11,516 nt of DNA. Origin: Chloroflexota bacterium (GTDB lineage: Bacteria; Chloroflexota; Anaerolineae; Anaerolineales; UBA4823). This document shows, piece after piece, positions 1 through 6,936 of the stretch; positions within the stretch are counted from its first letter, which is position 1, and each line of letters starts with the position of its first letter. The DNA lies in NCBI GenBank assembly GCA_021849525.1, contig JAJZSS010000020.1, positions 1 to 11,516 on the forward strand, written 5' to 3'. The notes under the pieces were generated by a model. That model did not search any database and was not told the origin of the DNA. It was given only the letters and a program-made list of their open reading frames with translations. Position numbers and translations under genes: made by a program.

Positions 1-64
1 GGTTTTAAACAGAAAACACGCTTGAGGGTGATTCCGGTGGCTTAATCAGTTCAGGTTATCAGGC

Positions 65-1378
65 TTAATCTACTGGCATGATTTCGCCAGCTGCTCGGAT
101 TTTTTCTCTTGCGGCCCGCTCCCGCATTTGTTCCCGCAAAGTCCCGATATCATGGGGGATAACATAGGCTGTAAATGCCAGCAGAATGGATCCCAGAATC
201 CAGGCGCTCACGCAGATGACCAAAATCGCTCGTCCTAAGGATGTGTCGCGGGCGATGAATCCCGCCAGCAAGGGAGCCAGCGCCGCACCGGCATTTTCGA
301 TGAAATATTGGATTGCCAGCGCGGTCGACCGTACTTCAGGCAGGGTGATATCGTACACCGTCGAGACAACATTGGGTGATGCAAAAGGAATGAACAAAGC
401 CGTTGCCATCAGCATAACCAGAAAGAGGGATTGGTTTTCGATAGGCACACGCAGGGTGAGCGTCAGCAGGACTGCCCCGATCAGCACAGCAGCCATCGAT
501 ACCAGAACCCGGCCGCGCGGTGTGCGTTTGAAGAAATAATCACCGGCTGCCCCACCAACAAAATATCCAACAGCCAACACGAGGACCGCTGGCGCCATCG
601 TCATCAAGACCTGGTCAGAGGTGTAATTGCGCTCAGTTTCGAGATAGCGAAAGATCCAGTAGGTGATCACGTTCCAGGGAAAGACGCCCACAAATCCCTG
701 GGCGAAAAGCAAAAGTAGACTTTTCTCTTTGAACAATCCTATAGCGATTTTCTTGTCGAAGCGATATATCCCAATCTGCTCCAGATTTGCCATTTCTGGC
801 TCACTGCGCCCCCTCGGCGCTTCTTTGATGCCAAAGAAGATTACTACAGCGAGGACCAAACCCAGGGAGCCTGTGATATAAAAAACCCCTCGCCAGCCGA
901 TCACTCCGCTGAGCAGGGTGGCAATCAGCAGTCCAGCCATATAGCCCAGTGGCTGAGAGAGCTGAACCAAACCATAAACCTTGCCTCGCATTTTAGGATC
1001 AAAATAATCGGCGATCAGGCTGTAAATGCCGGGATAGCTGGAGTCGTCGACCCCGGTTGAGGCGCGTGAGGCAATGAAGGCTGGATAAGTAGGAGCGATC
1101 GCGCTGAGCCAGGTGGTGGCTCCCCAGATCAAGGATGCCAGTGCAAGTAATTTTCCTCTGGCAAAGCGATCATACAGATAGCCCCACAAAGGATAAAAAA
1201 ATGCTCCAATCAGTAAGGCTCCGGTGAAAACCGCTCCCATCTGGACCTCGTCGATACCAAACGTCTCCATAATCGGCGTGGTCAGAGGACCGATCATCAG
1301 TTTATCGGATTGGTGTAAAAGCATGAACATGAAAAAGACAGCTACAACGAACCAGCGATATCGTGATAGAGGCTGCAT
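65..1378 (-). CDS. MFS transporter, 12 transmembrane helices
   Basis: This 437-residue protein is a major facilitator superfamily permease that should move a small solute across the cytoplasmic membrane; the substrate cannot be told from sequence. About twelve hydrophobic helices are visible in two halves separated by a polar loop near residues 187-215. The MFS motif A lies between helices 2 and 3 at about residues 66-78 (GYLYDRFARGKLL), and a degenerate copy occurs in the second half (GGAAGDYFFKRTPRGR). The HQSDKLMIGPLTTPI stretch after helix 1 recalls the Spinster-like branch, which is a weak inference. A basic, probably cytosolic tail follows the last helix. The ATG is well supported by AAGGAG seven bases upstream. 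The gene is divergent from the partner-switching operon, and no linked enzyme suggests a pathway. No terminator is obvious in the 64 bases after the stop. Confidence 0.9.
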   Translation of the reverse strand: MQPLSRYRWFVVAVFFMFMLLHQSDKLMIGPLTTPIMETFGIDEVQMGAVFTGALLIGAFFYPLWGYLYDRFARGKLLALASLIWGATTWLSAIAPTYPAFIASRASTGVDDSSYPGIYSLIADYFDPKMRGKVYGLVQLSQPLGYMAGLLIATLLSGVIGWRGVFYITGSLGLVLAVVIFFGIKEAPRGRSEPEMANLEQIGIYRFDKKIAIGLFKEKSLLLLFAQGFVGVFPWNVITYWIFRYLETERNYTSDQVLMTMAPAVLVLAVGYFVGGAAGDYFFKRTPRGRVLVSMAAVLIGAVLLTLTLRVPIENQSLFLVMLMATALFIPFASPNVVSTVYDITLPEVRSTALAIQYFIENAGAALAPLLAGFIARDTSLGRAILVICVSAWILGSILLAFTAYVIPHDIGTLREQMRERAAREKIRAAGEIMPVD

Positions 1379-1585
1379 GCTTAGCTCCTTTTCAGGGGTT
1401 GATTATTCATTTGATGAGAGCTGTGGAAAGCGTTGGATAATTAACTGCGCCCCGTCACATGCCCCAATCATTTTGGATCCAACGAAATTTGTTACCTGTA
1501 TGGGTGCAATTTTATCAGGATGTATCCATATTCTGGTTAAATATTTTTGGAGATAGGGTACAGCCAACTATTGTCAAAATACTCA

Positions 1586-1594
1586 TGTTATAAT
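1586..1594 (+). promoter_or_regulatory. Extended -10 promoter of the partner-switching operon
   Basis: The bases TGTTATAAT match the extended -10 consensus TGnTATAAT exactly, with the TATAAT hexamer at 1589-1594. No -35 hexamer sits at the usual 16-18 base spacing; a TTGTCA at 1571-1576 is only 12 bases away. Extended -10 promoters do not need a good -35, so this is consistent with housekeeping sigma-70-type transcription. The predicted start is near 1601, giving a leader of about 40 bases that contains the GCGGAGG ribosome-binding site of the STAS gene. Confidence 0.55.
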
Positions 1595-1641
1595 CATTTA
1601 CGCATAAAAGCCGGGAAAAATTGCGAAGCGGAGGCCCAGTA

Positions 1642-1977
1642 ATGGATACAACCCTGACCCAATTCAAGCATTGTGATTTGATCAAAGTCACAGGCAGGAT
1701 CGACAGCGCGACTGCGCCAAAATTTGCAGAGGCTCTTGATTCTGTGATGAATGATGGACGGTACAAAATCGTTCTGGATTTAGAGAATGTTGAGTTTATG
1801 TCCAGTGCAGGCTTGCGGGTTCTGATCAGCGCCCAAAAGGTTTGCAAGCGATATAACCGGGGCGAGGTAGTTCTGGCACTGGTGCCACAGCGGGTTTATG
1901 AAGCAATGGATCTGGCTGGTTTTGTCCCGCTCTTCAAGTTTTTTGAGGATGTCACCGGTGCGGTGGGAAGCTTCTAA
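1642..1977 (+). CDS. STAS-domain anti-sigma factor antagonist (SpoIIAA/RsbV-like)
   Basis: This 111-residue protein is a single STAS domain. In partner-switching systems such a protein, when unphosphorylated, binds its cognate GHKL kinase and displaces the kinase's target; phosphorylation of one serine turns it off. The diagnostic segment is DLENVEFMSSAGLRVL at residues 46-61. By alignment with Bacillus SpoIIAA (FMDSSGLGV, phosphoserine 58), the phosphorylatable residue should be Ser55. The length is normal for the family. I chose the ATG at 1642 because GCGGAGG at 1628-1634 is correctly spaced; an in-frame TTG at 1621 would lie upstream of that site and add seven residues unlike a STAS start. 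It is first in an operon with the kinase and the phosphatase, its expected partners. An extended -10 promoter lies about 50 bases upstream. Confidence 0.9.
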   Translation: MDTTLTQFKHCDLIKVTGRIDSATAPKFAEALDSVMNDGRYKIVLDLENVEFMSSAGLRVLISAQKVCKRYNRGEVVLALVPQRVYEAMDLAGFVPLFKFFEDVTGAVGSF

Positions 1978-1995
1978 ATTGTCCAGGGTGGGTGA

Positions 1996-2016
1996 CAGGC
2001 AGCGGTATGCTGCCTG
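1996..2016 (+). other. Perfect 8-bp hairpin downstream of the STAS gene
   Basis: The arms CAGGCAGC (1996-2003) and GCTGCCTG (2009-2016) pair perfectly around the five-base loop GGTAT. It begins 18 bases after the STAS stop codon. No T-run follows, so it is not a classical intrinsic terminator. A processing or 3'-end-protecting hairpin that lets the STAS message outlast the rest of the operon is possible but inferred. Confidence 0.55.
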
Positions 2017-2036
2017 ATCATGACTGGAAGATTCTT

Positions 2037-2077
2037 GAGGGATGCGGATAAGGCCGAAAGCCTTGCTTGCATCCCTC
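2037..2077 (+). promoter_or_regulatory. Long hairpin just upstream of the anti-sigma start (possible attenuator)
   Basis: The outer arms GAGGGATGC (2037-2045) and GCATCCCTC (2069-2077) form nine perfect pairs. Inside, a four-by-four internal loop precedes a second stem, AAGGC (2050-2054) with GCCTT (2060-2064), capped by CGAAA. The 3' arm is followed by TTATATTA, and the ATG of the next gene is 18 bases farther on behind only a weak AGG ribosome-binding site. The geometry suits partial termination, or modulation of translation, that keeps the kinase below its antagonist. The structure is seen; the role is inferred. Confidence 0.55.
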
Positions 2078-2095
2078 TTATATTACAGGTAACGT

Positions 2096-2557
2096 ATGAG
2101 TAGCTCTGAGGCATGCTGCGAAACTCGCCAGGCGGTCTACACTGCCCAGTTTGAAAATCTGGACGATATCCGTGTGTTTGTTGGGGATGCGGCGCGCGAT
2201 TCCGGGTTGGAGTCCGCCGAGATTTATGCGGTTCAGCTGGCTGTTGATGAAGCCTCATCGAATATCATTGAGCATGCCTATGGCGGCGAATCACAGGAGC
2301 TGATCGAATGTACCTGTCTGATCACTCCCGGTAGCCTGAAAATTACTCTAAAAGATTGTGGGCATCATTTCGATCCTTCAAAAATCTCTGACCCAGACCT
2401 GACCTCGGATATCGAGGAGCGCCAGCCAGGAGGTTTGGGTCTCTTTTTCATGCGCCAGCTCATGGACGATGTCACATTTACAGTTGTTCCGGGCAAGGGG
2501 GATCTTAAAGACTGTAATATTCTTACGATGATTAAGCGTAAAGAAGGTCGGGGATGA
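2096..2557 (+). CDS. Anti-sigma factor / serine-protein kinase, GHKL ATPase (RsbW/SpoIIAB-like)
   Basis: This 153-residue protein has the HATPase_c fold of partner-switching kinases, which phosphorylate the STAS antagonist and sequester a target protein. The N box is VQLAVDEASSNIIEHAY at residues 46-62, with catalytic Glu52 and magnesium-binding Asn56. The G1 box is DCG at 87-89, and the G2 box is GGLGL at 112-116 with the following FFMRQLMDD helix. All ATP-binding boxes look intact and the length is normal. The start has only a weak ribosome-binding site (CAGGT, 2086-2090) behind a strong hairpin. The gene ends in an ATGA overlap with the phosphatase gene, implying translational coupling. 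The protein carries six cysteines (7, 8, 72, 74, 88 and one near the C-terminus), many for this family. No sigma factor is encoded nearby, so the target is unknown. Confidence 0.9.
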   Translation: MSSSEACCETRQAVYTAQFENLDDIRVFVGDAARDSGLESAEIYAVQLAVDEASSNIIEHAYGGESQELIECTCLITPGSLKITLKDCGHHFDPSKISDPDLTSDIEERQPGGLGLFFMRQLMDDVTFTVVPGKGDLKDCNILTMIKRKEGRG

Positions 2558-5500
2558 ATGGCGAGCTTCCTGTGGAACCCTCGAGACTTTGGCGCCAGAT
2601 TCTTGCCCTGGGTGAACGACTTCAAGATTTAAGCATCCCTGTAGATTCTGGTCGCGATAGCAACCAGGGTCTACATGCCTCGGCCAGGGACGCTGTGGCG
2701 ACCATGATCGCCCAGCGGACTGAAATTGTTTCCCAAACTGAGCATATATTAAACTGCCGGGTAAAACTATGGCTCGCTGAGGCGCTCCTCCCAAGCCTCT
2801 CCTGGTTATATGGCGGCGATGCTGAGCACCTGGAAATGGATAAATTTTCTGGCGACGCATGTACGCCATTGATGGAAGAGGCTTGCCGCTCTCGCCAGAT
2901 TTGCGGTATTGATGCGGCCGGAAACACCTCGGAAATATTTCCGGATAAGGGGTGTCTGGATAGCCAGGGTTTATGCCAGGTGATTGCTTTTCCCATCCGG
3001 AGCCCGGGGAGTGAAATTTTGGGGGTGCTGCAGGCTGAGCGATCTCACAAAAATCCGTTTAACCCGGATGACATCGCCATGTTAGATGGGATTGCCTCTC
3101 AGGCGCTGATTGGCTTGCAGGCTGCGCGGCGTTTAGCATTGGAGCGCTGGCGAGTGGAGCAGCTGGCCCTGGTGCAACATGTCAGCTCGCAGATTGTTAA
3201 TCAGCGCGACCTGAACGAACTCACCCGCCAGCTGACCTCCTTGATCCAGGAAACTTTCGGCTATTACTATGTGGCCATTTTTACTGTAGAGCCAGGCGAG
3301 GACATCTTGAATTTCCGGGCCAGCGCGGGGGGTGAGCCACCACCCGGATCGAGTGATCGCCGTCCGACTGGCGAGCCATTATTCATTCGGATTGGGAATG
3401 GAATGATCGGGCAGGTCGCCCAATTGGGTCAAGAGATTATCGCCAATGATGTTACCCAGGAGCCGCGTTTCCTGGATTCGGATTTGCTCCCAGACACCAG
3501 GGCTGAAGCATCTCTACCGTTGAAAATTGAAGAGCGGGTTGTGGGTGTCCTGGATGTTCAGAGCGACCATCCAGGTGCGTTTCAAGAAGTGGATATGCTG
3601 GTCCTGCGGGCATTGGCTGGGAATATCGCTATCGCAGTAGAAGATACCCGCCTGTATACCGTGCTCATGCGCCGCGCCGAGCAGCTGACCACAATCTCAG
3701 AAGTAAGCAGCGCCATCACATCGATCCTGAATCTGGATGAACTACTGGATCAGGTGGTTAACCTGATCCAGAAACGCTTTGGCTATTCCTATGTCCACCT
3801 TTTTACAGTCCACCCGGGGCGGCGAAAGATCATTTTTCAAGCCGGCACCGACCCACGTCGCCATACGCTGCGTGAAGAAGGTTTCTCTTTCGATCTTGAC
3901 GATCCGCAAGGGATTATTCCCTGGGTGGCGCGCCACGCCAATACACTCCTGGTAAACGATGTCAGCCAGGAGCCCCGCTACCGGCCTTCCGATCTGCCGC
4001 CTGAAAATACCAGCTCTGAGCTGGCTGTGCCGTTAGTTTATGGGAATGAGGTCCTGGGGGTAATCGATATCCAGAGCGATCGCTTGAACGAATTTAGCGA
4101 AGAGGACCGTTTCTTGTTTGAGGCCCTGGCGGATACGATCGCAGTAGCGCTGCGTAATGCATTCCTCTACCGGACGGAGAAATGGCGCCGCCAGGTAGCA
4201 GACAGCCTGCACGAAGTAGCCGGGCTGTTATCGGCCGATGTAGATCTGGATCAGGTATTGGATGCGGTCCTTGCCGAGCTGGAACGCAACTTACCCTGCG
4301 ATGCAGCGTTCATCTGGCTGCTGGATGAGTTCGAGAGTGCAGATGGTACGCCGCGTGGATCACCTCATCTTCGGTTGGGAGCGGTTTTAGGCCTGGAGCA
4401 TAACCCCTTTGAGTTGAGCCGCGGCGTTCACCTCGAAGATCTGGTCGCAAAAATACAACAGGACCAACCGCTGGCGAAGGATGAAGAATTGACCTCCTGG
4501 TTGATCCAGTCCCTGGATTCAGCCGTGCCGCTGATTCGCAGTGCTGAATCGCCTTACGAGTTGCTCGGGCGTGCACTTAATCTTCCGTCCGATTATTCGG
4601 CAATCGCAGCTCCTTTACGAGTAGGGGAGCAAGCCTTGGGTGTATTGGCTCTGGGGCACCACACTGCCGGTCGTTATGGTTCGGAGGCACAGGCGATGAC
4701 GGCAGCTTTCGCCAGCTATGCCTCGGTGGCGATTGAAAACACTCGTTTATATGAGGCTGCCCACGAGCAGGCCTGGGTTTCAACGGTTCTATTGCAGGTA
4801 TCGGAAGCCTCGCAAAATCTGACTAATCTGAATGAAATGTTGTCGACGATTGTGCGGATCACACCCATGCTGATCGGTGTACGGTCTTGCGCGCTCTATC
4901 TTTGGGATGAGCTTGAAGAAGCTTTCCTTCCGGCAGCATACGAAGGCCTCACCTCAGAACAAAAAAATGAATTCGAGCACTGGCGGTTCGCGCCTGGTGA
5001 CTCGGCAGTCCTTGACCGGCTGCGTGACGAGAAAAAACCGATCATTTTACACGGTCTGGAAGATGATCCCAATCTGGATGGGGTTTTATTCGATAATCGT
5101 GGTCCAGCCTTGCTGCCGGGAGTGGAGCTTCTGGTTCTGGTGCCTATGATTTCCCGAGGCGAGGTATCCGGAACATTTTTAGTAGATTACAGTAATGATC
5201 TCAGAAATGGAAATCATGCCGATACCCTCATCCGGCAATTTGACGAGCGTCTGGCGATCATTCAGGGCATAGCCCACCAGACGGCGGTGGCGGTGGAAAA
5301 CTTCCGCCTGCAAAAAGCCCAGCGTGAAGAAGCCTATGTTTCGGTAGCTTTACTCCAGGTGGCTCAAGCAGTAACCAGCCTGACCGAACTGGAGGATATC
5401 CTGTCTGCGATCGTGCGGATCACGCCAATCCTGGTTGGAGTACGCCGGAGCATGGTTTTCTTGTGGCAGGAAGAAGAAGCCAGTTTCATGCTGGCTGAAT

Positions 5501-6714
5501 CATATGGTTTGCCGCGCAATGCCAATGGACGCGTTTACTTATTAGGTGAGTTTGATCTGCTTGATTCGGCATTGCAGATGCTGACCCCGGTCGCTTTCCC
5601 TGCCAGCTCTCCAGAATTGCACTCACCTGAGCTTGCAGGGCTTGAGCCGCCAGACTTATGGGCACAGATCGTCCTGGAAGATGCTGCGGTTGTCGATGAA
5701 TATTTTGAAAGCGATTTGCGCCTGCTGATTGCCTTCCCGCTCATTGCCAAAGGTGAAGTTCTGGGCGTGATGCTGGTCGAGGAGCCTGAAGTAGATTCAA
5801 TGGGCGGGCGGGAAGGCGGCCGCGCTTTACGCAGCTTACGCAAGAAACGCCTGGAGATTATTACCGGCATTACCCAGCAGGCTGCTCTGGCAATTTACAA
5901 TGAGCGGCTGCAAATGCAAACGGTCGAACAAGGACGGCTGGAACGCGAGCTGCAGTTGGCCCGTGATATCCAGCGCACCTTTCTGCCAGAACATTTGCCC
6001 GTCCTTCCAGGCTGGGATCTGGCAGCTCTCTGGCGCACTGCTCGAGAAGTGGGCGGTGATTTCTACGATGTTTTCGAATTACCTGGCCGGCGTCTAGGTC
6101 TGGTGATTGCCGACGCGGCGGATAAAGGCTTGCCTGCCGCTTTGTTTATGACCCTCGTGCGGACACTGGTGCGGGCCACCATCCGAGAATTCGATTCGCC
6201 TGGTGCTGTTTTAGGACGGGTGAATGAGGTCTTAACTCCGGATACGCGCGAAGGAATGTTTGTGACGATCTTTTATGCGGTCCTCTCGGCTGATGACGGC
6301 CAGCTGGTATATGCCAATGCAGGGCACAACCCTCCACTGTTATTGCGTAGTAACACCCTGGAAATTGAACGCCTGATCCGGACAGGTATGGCGGTAGGCG
6401 TTGAGATGGAAAATCCAATTCTCGAATACCAGATCGTCCTTAAGCCAGGGGATACGCTGGTGTGCTATACCGATGGAGTGACCGAGGCGTTCTCTGCTGA
6501 TGGCGAGATGTATGGAGAAACACGCTTACAGACCACACTGCAGGCTGAAGTGGATTGGGTTGAAGAGCCAGGTGAAGGAGCCGGCTTTACAACAGCCCAG
6601 GAAACATTGGAGGCAATTGACGAATCGGTGAGTATATTTTCGGGGGATGCTCCGCCTCAGGATGACATGACCCTCATGGTGGTCAAACGTTTATATCCTG
6701 CCAGCGATAAATAA
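2554..6714 (+). CDS. Multi-GAF PP2C/SpoIIE serine phosphatase (RsbU/RsbP-like output)
   Basis: This 1386-residue cytosolic protein should dephosphorylate the STAS antagonist in response to signals sensed by its GAF domains. I see no transmembrane segment or signal peptide. A divergent GAF-like region spans about residues 73-197. Five clearer GAF units start near residues 210, 383, 549, 742 and 929, joined by helical linkers. A coiled-coil segment (LERELQLARDIQRTFLP, from about 1129) leads into the SpoIIE domain. That domain has GGDFYD at 1167-1172, DAADKGLPAAL from Asp1187, YTDGVTEA with Asp1307, and QDDMTL with Asp1370 and Asp1371, so the metal-binding acidic residues appear intact. Units 2 and 3 resemble each other, as do units 5 and 6, indicating internal duplication. 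The start overlaps the kinase stop by ATGA, behind AAGAAGG. The operon seems to end here. Ligands of the GAF domains cannot be predicted. Confidence 0.92.
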   Translation: MNGELPVEPSRLWRQILALGERLQDLSIPVDSGRDSNQGLHASARDAVATMIAQRTEIVSQTEHILNCRVKLWLAEALLPSLSWLYGGDAEHLEMDKFSGDACTPLMEEACRSRQICGIDAAGNTSEIFPDKGCLDSQGLCQVIAFPIRSPGSEILGVLQAERSHKNPFNPDDIAMLDGIASQALIGLQAARRLALERWRVEQLALVQHVSSQIVNQRDLNELTRQLTSLIQETFGYYYVAIFTVEPGEDILNFRASAGGEPPPGSSDRRPTGEPLFIRIGNGMIGQVAQLGQEIIANDVTQEPRFLDSDLLPDTRAEASLPLKIEERVVGVLDVQSDHPGAFQEVDMLVLRALAGNIAIAVEDTRLYTVLMRRAEQLTTISEVSSAITSILNLDELLDQVVNLIQKRFGYSYVHLFTVHPGRRKIIFQAGTDPRRHTLREEGFSFDLDDPQGIIPWVARHANTLLVNDVSQEPRYRPSDLPPENTSSELAVPLVYGNEVLGVIDIQSDRLNEFSEEDRFLFEALADTIAVALRNAFLYRTEKWRRQVADSLHEVAGLLSADVDLDQVLDAVLAELERNLPCDAAFIWLLDEFESADGTPRGSPHLRLGAVLGLEHNPFELSRGVHLEDLVAKIQQDQPLAKDEELTSWLIQSLDSAVPLIRSAESPYELLGRALNLPSDYSAIAAPLRVGEQALGVLALGHHTAGRYGSEAQAMTAAFASYASVAIENTRLYEAAHEQAWVSTVLLQVSEASQNLTNLNEMLSTIVRITPMLIGVRSCALYLWDELEEAFLPAAYEGLTSEQKNEFEHWRFAPGDSAVLDRLRDEKKPIILHGLEDDPNLDGVLFDNRGPALLPGVELLVLVPMISRGEVSGTFLVDYSNDLRNGNHADTLIRQFDERLAIIQGIAHQTAVAVENFRLQKAQREEAYVSVALLQVAQAVTSLTELEDILSAIVRITPILVGVRRSMVFLWQEEEASFMLAESYGLPRNANGRVYLLGEFDLLDSALQMLTPVAFPASSPELHSPELAGLEPPDLWAQIVLEDAAVVDEYFESDLRLLIAFPLIAKGEVLGVMLVEEPEVDSMGGREGGRALRSLRKKRLEIITGITQQAALAIYNERLQMQTVEQGRLERELQLARDIQRTFLPEHLPVLPGWDLAALWRTAREVGGDFYDVFELPGRRLGLVIADAADKGLPAALFMTLVRTLVRATIREFDSPGAVLGRVNEVLTPDTREGMFVTIFYAVLSADDGQLVYANAGHNPPLLLRSNTLEIERLIRTGMAVGVEMENPILEYQIVLKPGDTLVCYTDGVTEAFSADGEMYGETRLQTTLQAEVDWVEEPGEGAGFTTAQETLEAIDESVSIFSGDAPPQDDMTLMVVKRLYPASDK

Positions 6715-6725
6715 ATTAAATGGAC

Positions 6726-6855
6726 TGCCGGACGTGGGGGGGACACGCCCGGCAATCTAAGGAGGGCTACCAGAGACGACAACACGGGGGGGACGTGCTG
6801 TGGGTCTCGTGGGTAGCTCGACACCTGAAATACCAGTAATAGGAGGGCAGGTGTC
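6726..6855. ncRNA. Candidate structured RNA: three tandem hairpins with G-rich (C-rich) loops
   Basis: Hairpin 1 (6726-6754) pairs TGCCGG with CCGGCA and CGTG with CACG around the loop GGGGGGA. Hairpin 2 (6766-6817) pairs GCTACC with GGTAGC, GAGAC with GTCTC and ACAaCACG with CGTGcTGT around the same loop, GGGGGGA. Hairpin 3 (6820-6855) pairs GACACCTG with CAGGTGTC around a 20-base loop ending in GGAGGG; a second GGAGGG lies in the linker at 6761-6766. The strand is unresolved. On plus it would be the 3' UTR of the phosphatase operon. On minus the loops read TCCCCCC, TCCCCCC and CCCTCCT, hairpin 1 is followed by a T-rich tail (6703-6720), and a TAATAT hexamer (6865-6870) lies just before hairpin 3, so a separate anti-Shine-Dalgarno-type sRNA of about 150 bases is possible. 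I recognise no known family. Confidence 0.45.
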
Positions 6856-6907
6856 AGCATATCCATATTACACTATTTTGATCCAATATACATTAATATA
6901 GATTAAG

Positions 6908-6936
6908 TTAAATAAGACCATAATAGTCTTATTTAA
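6908..6936. terminator. AT-rich inverted repeat between convergent genes, probable bidirectional terminator
   Basis: TTAAATAAGAC (6908-6918) and GTCTTATTTAA (6926-6936) are perfect 11-base inverted repeats around the loop CATAATA. The repeat includes the stop codon of the minus-strand NYN gene at 6929-6931. On the plus strand the 3' arm supplies the T-rich stretch TTATTTAA, and the minus strand mirrors it. Position and symmetry fit termination of both converging transcripts, although the stem is AT-rich and no uninterrupted T-run follows it. Confidence 0.5.

Noticed and set aside
39..70. Direct repeat of GGCTTAATC (39-47 and 62-70) after the MFS stop
   Set aside because: Nine bases in two copies only, with no array, hairpin or neighbouring mobile gene; likely chance.
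1473..1482. Perfect 10-base palindrome TTGGATCCAA between the MFS gene and the partner-switching operon
   Set aside because: It is short, single-copy and not placed against a recognisable promoter; palindromes of this size are expected by chance, so I do not call it an operator.
1621..1641. Upstream TTG start adding seven residues to the STAS protein
   Set aside because: The GCGGAGG ribosome-binding site at 1628-1634 lies inside this extension and is correctly placed for the ATG at 1642.
6736..6847. G-quadruplex formed by the two G7 runs and the GGG runs
   Set aside because: The G-runs are separated by about 20-50 bases, too far apart for a canonical quadruplex, and the G7 runs sit in well-formed hairpin loops. 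An intermolecular form cannot be excluded.
6657..6866. Minus-strand open frame of 69 codons starting MDMLTPALLLLVF, with a signal-peptide-like start, across the hairpin region
   Set aside because: It runs straight through the three hairpins and 58 bases into the phosphatase 3' end, has no ribosome-binding site, and has a Pro-rich composition explained by the C-rich repeats. The structured-RNA reading explains the region better.
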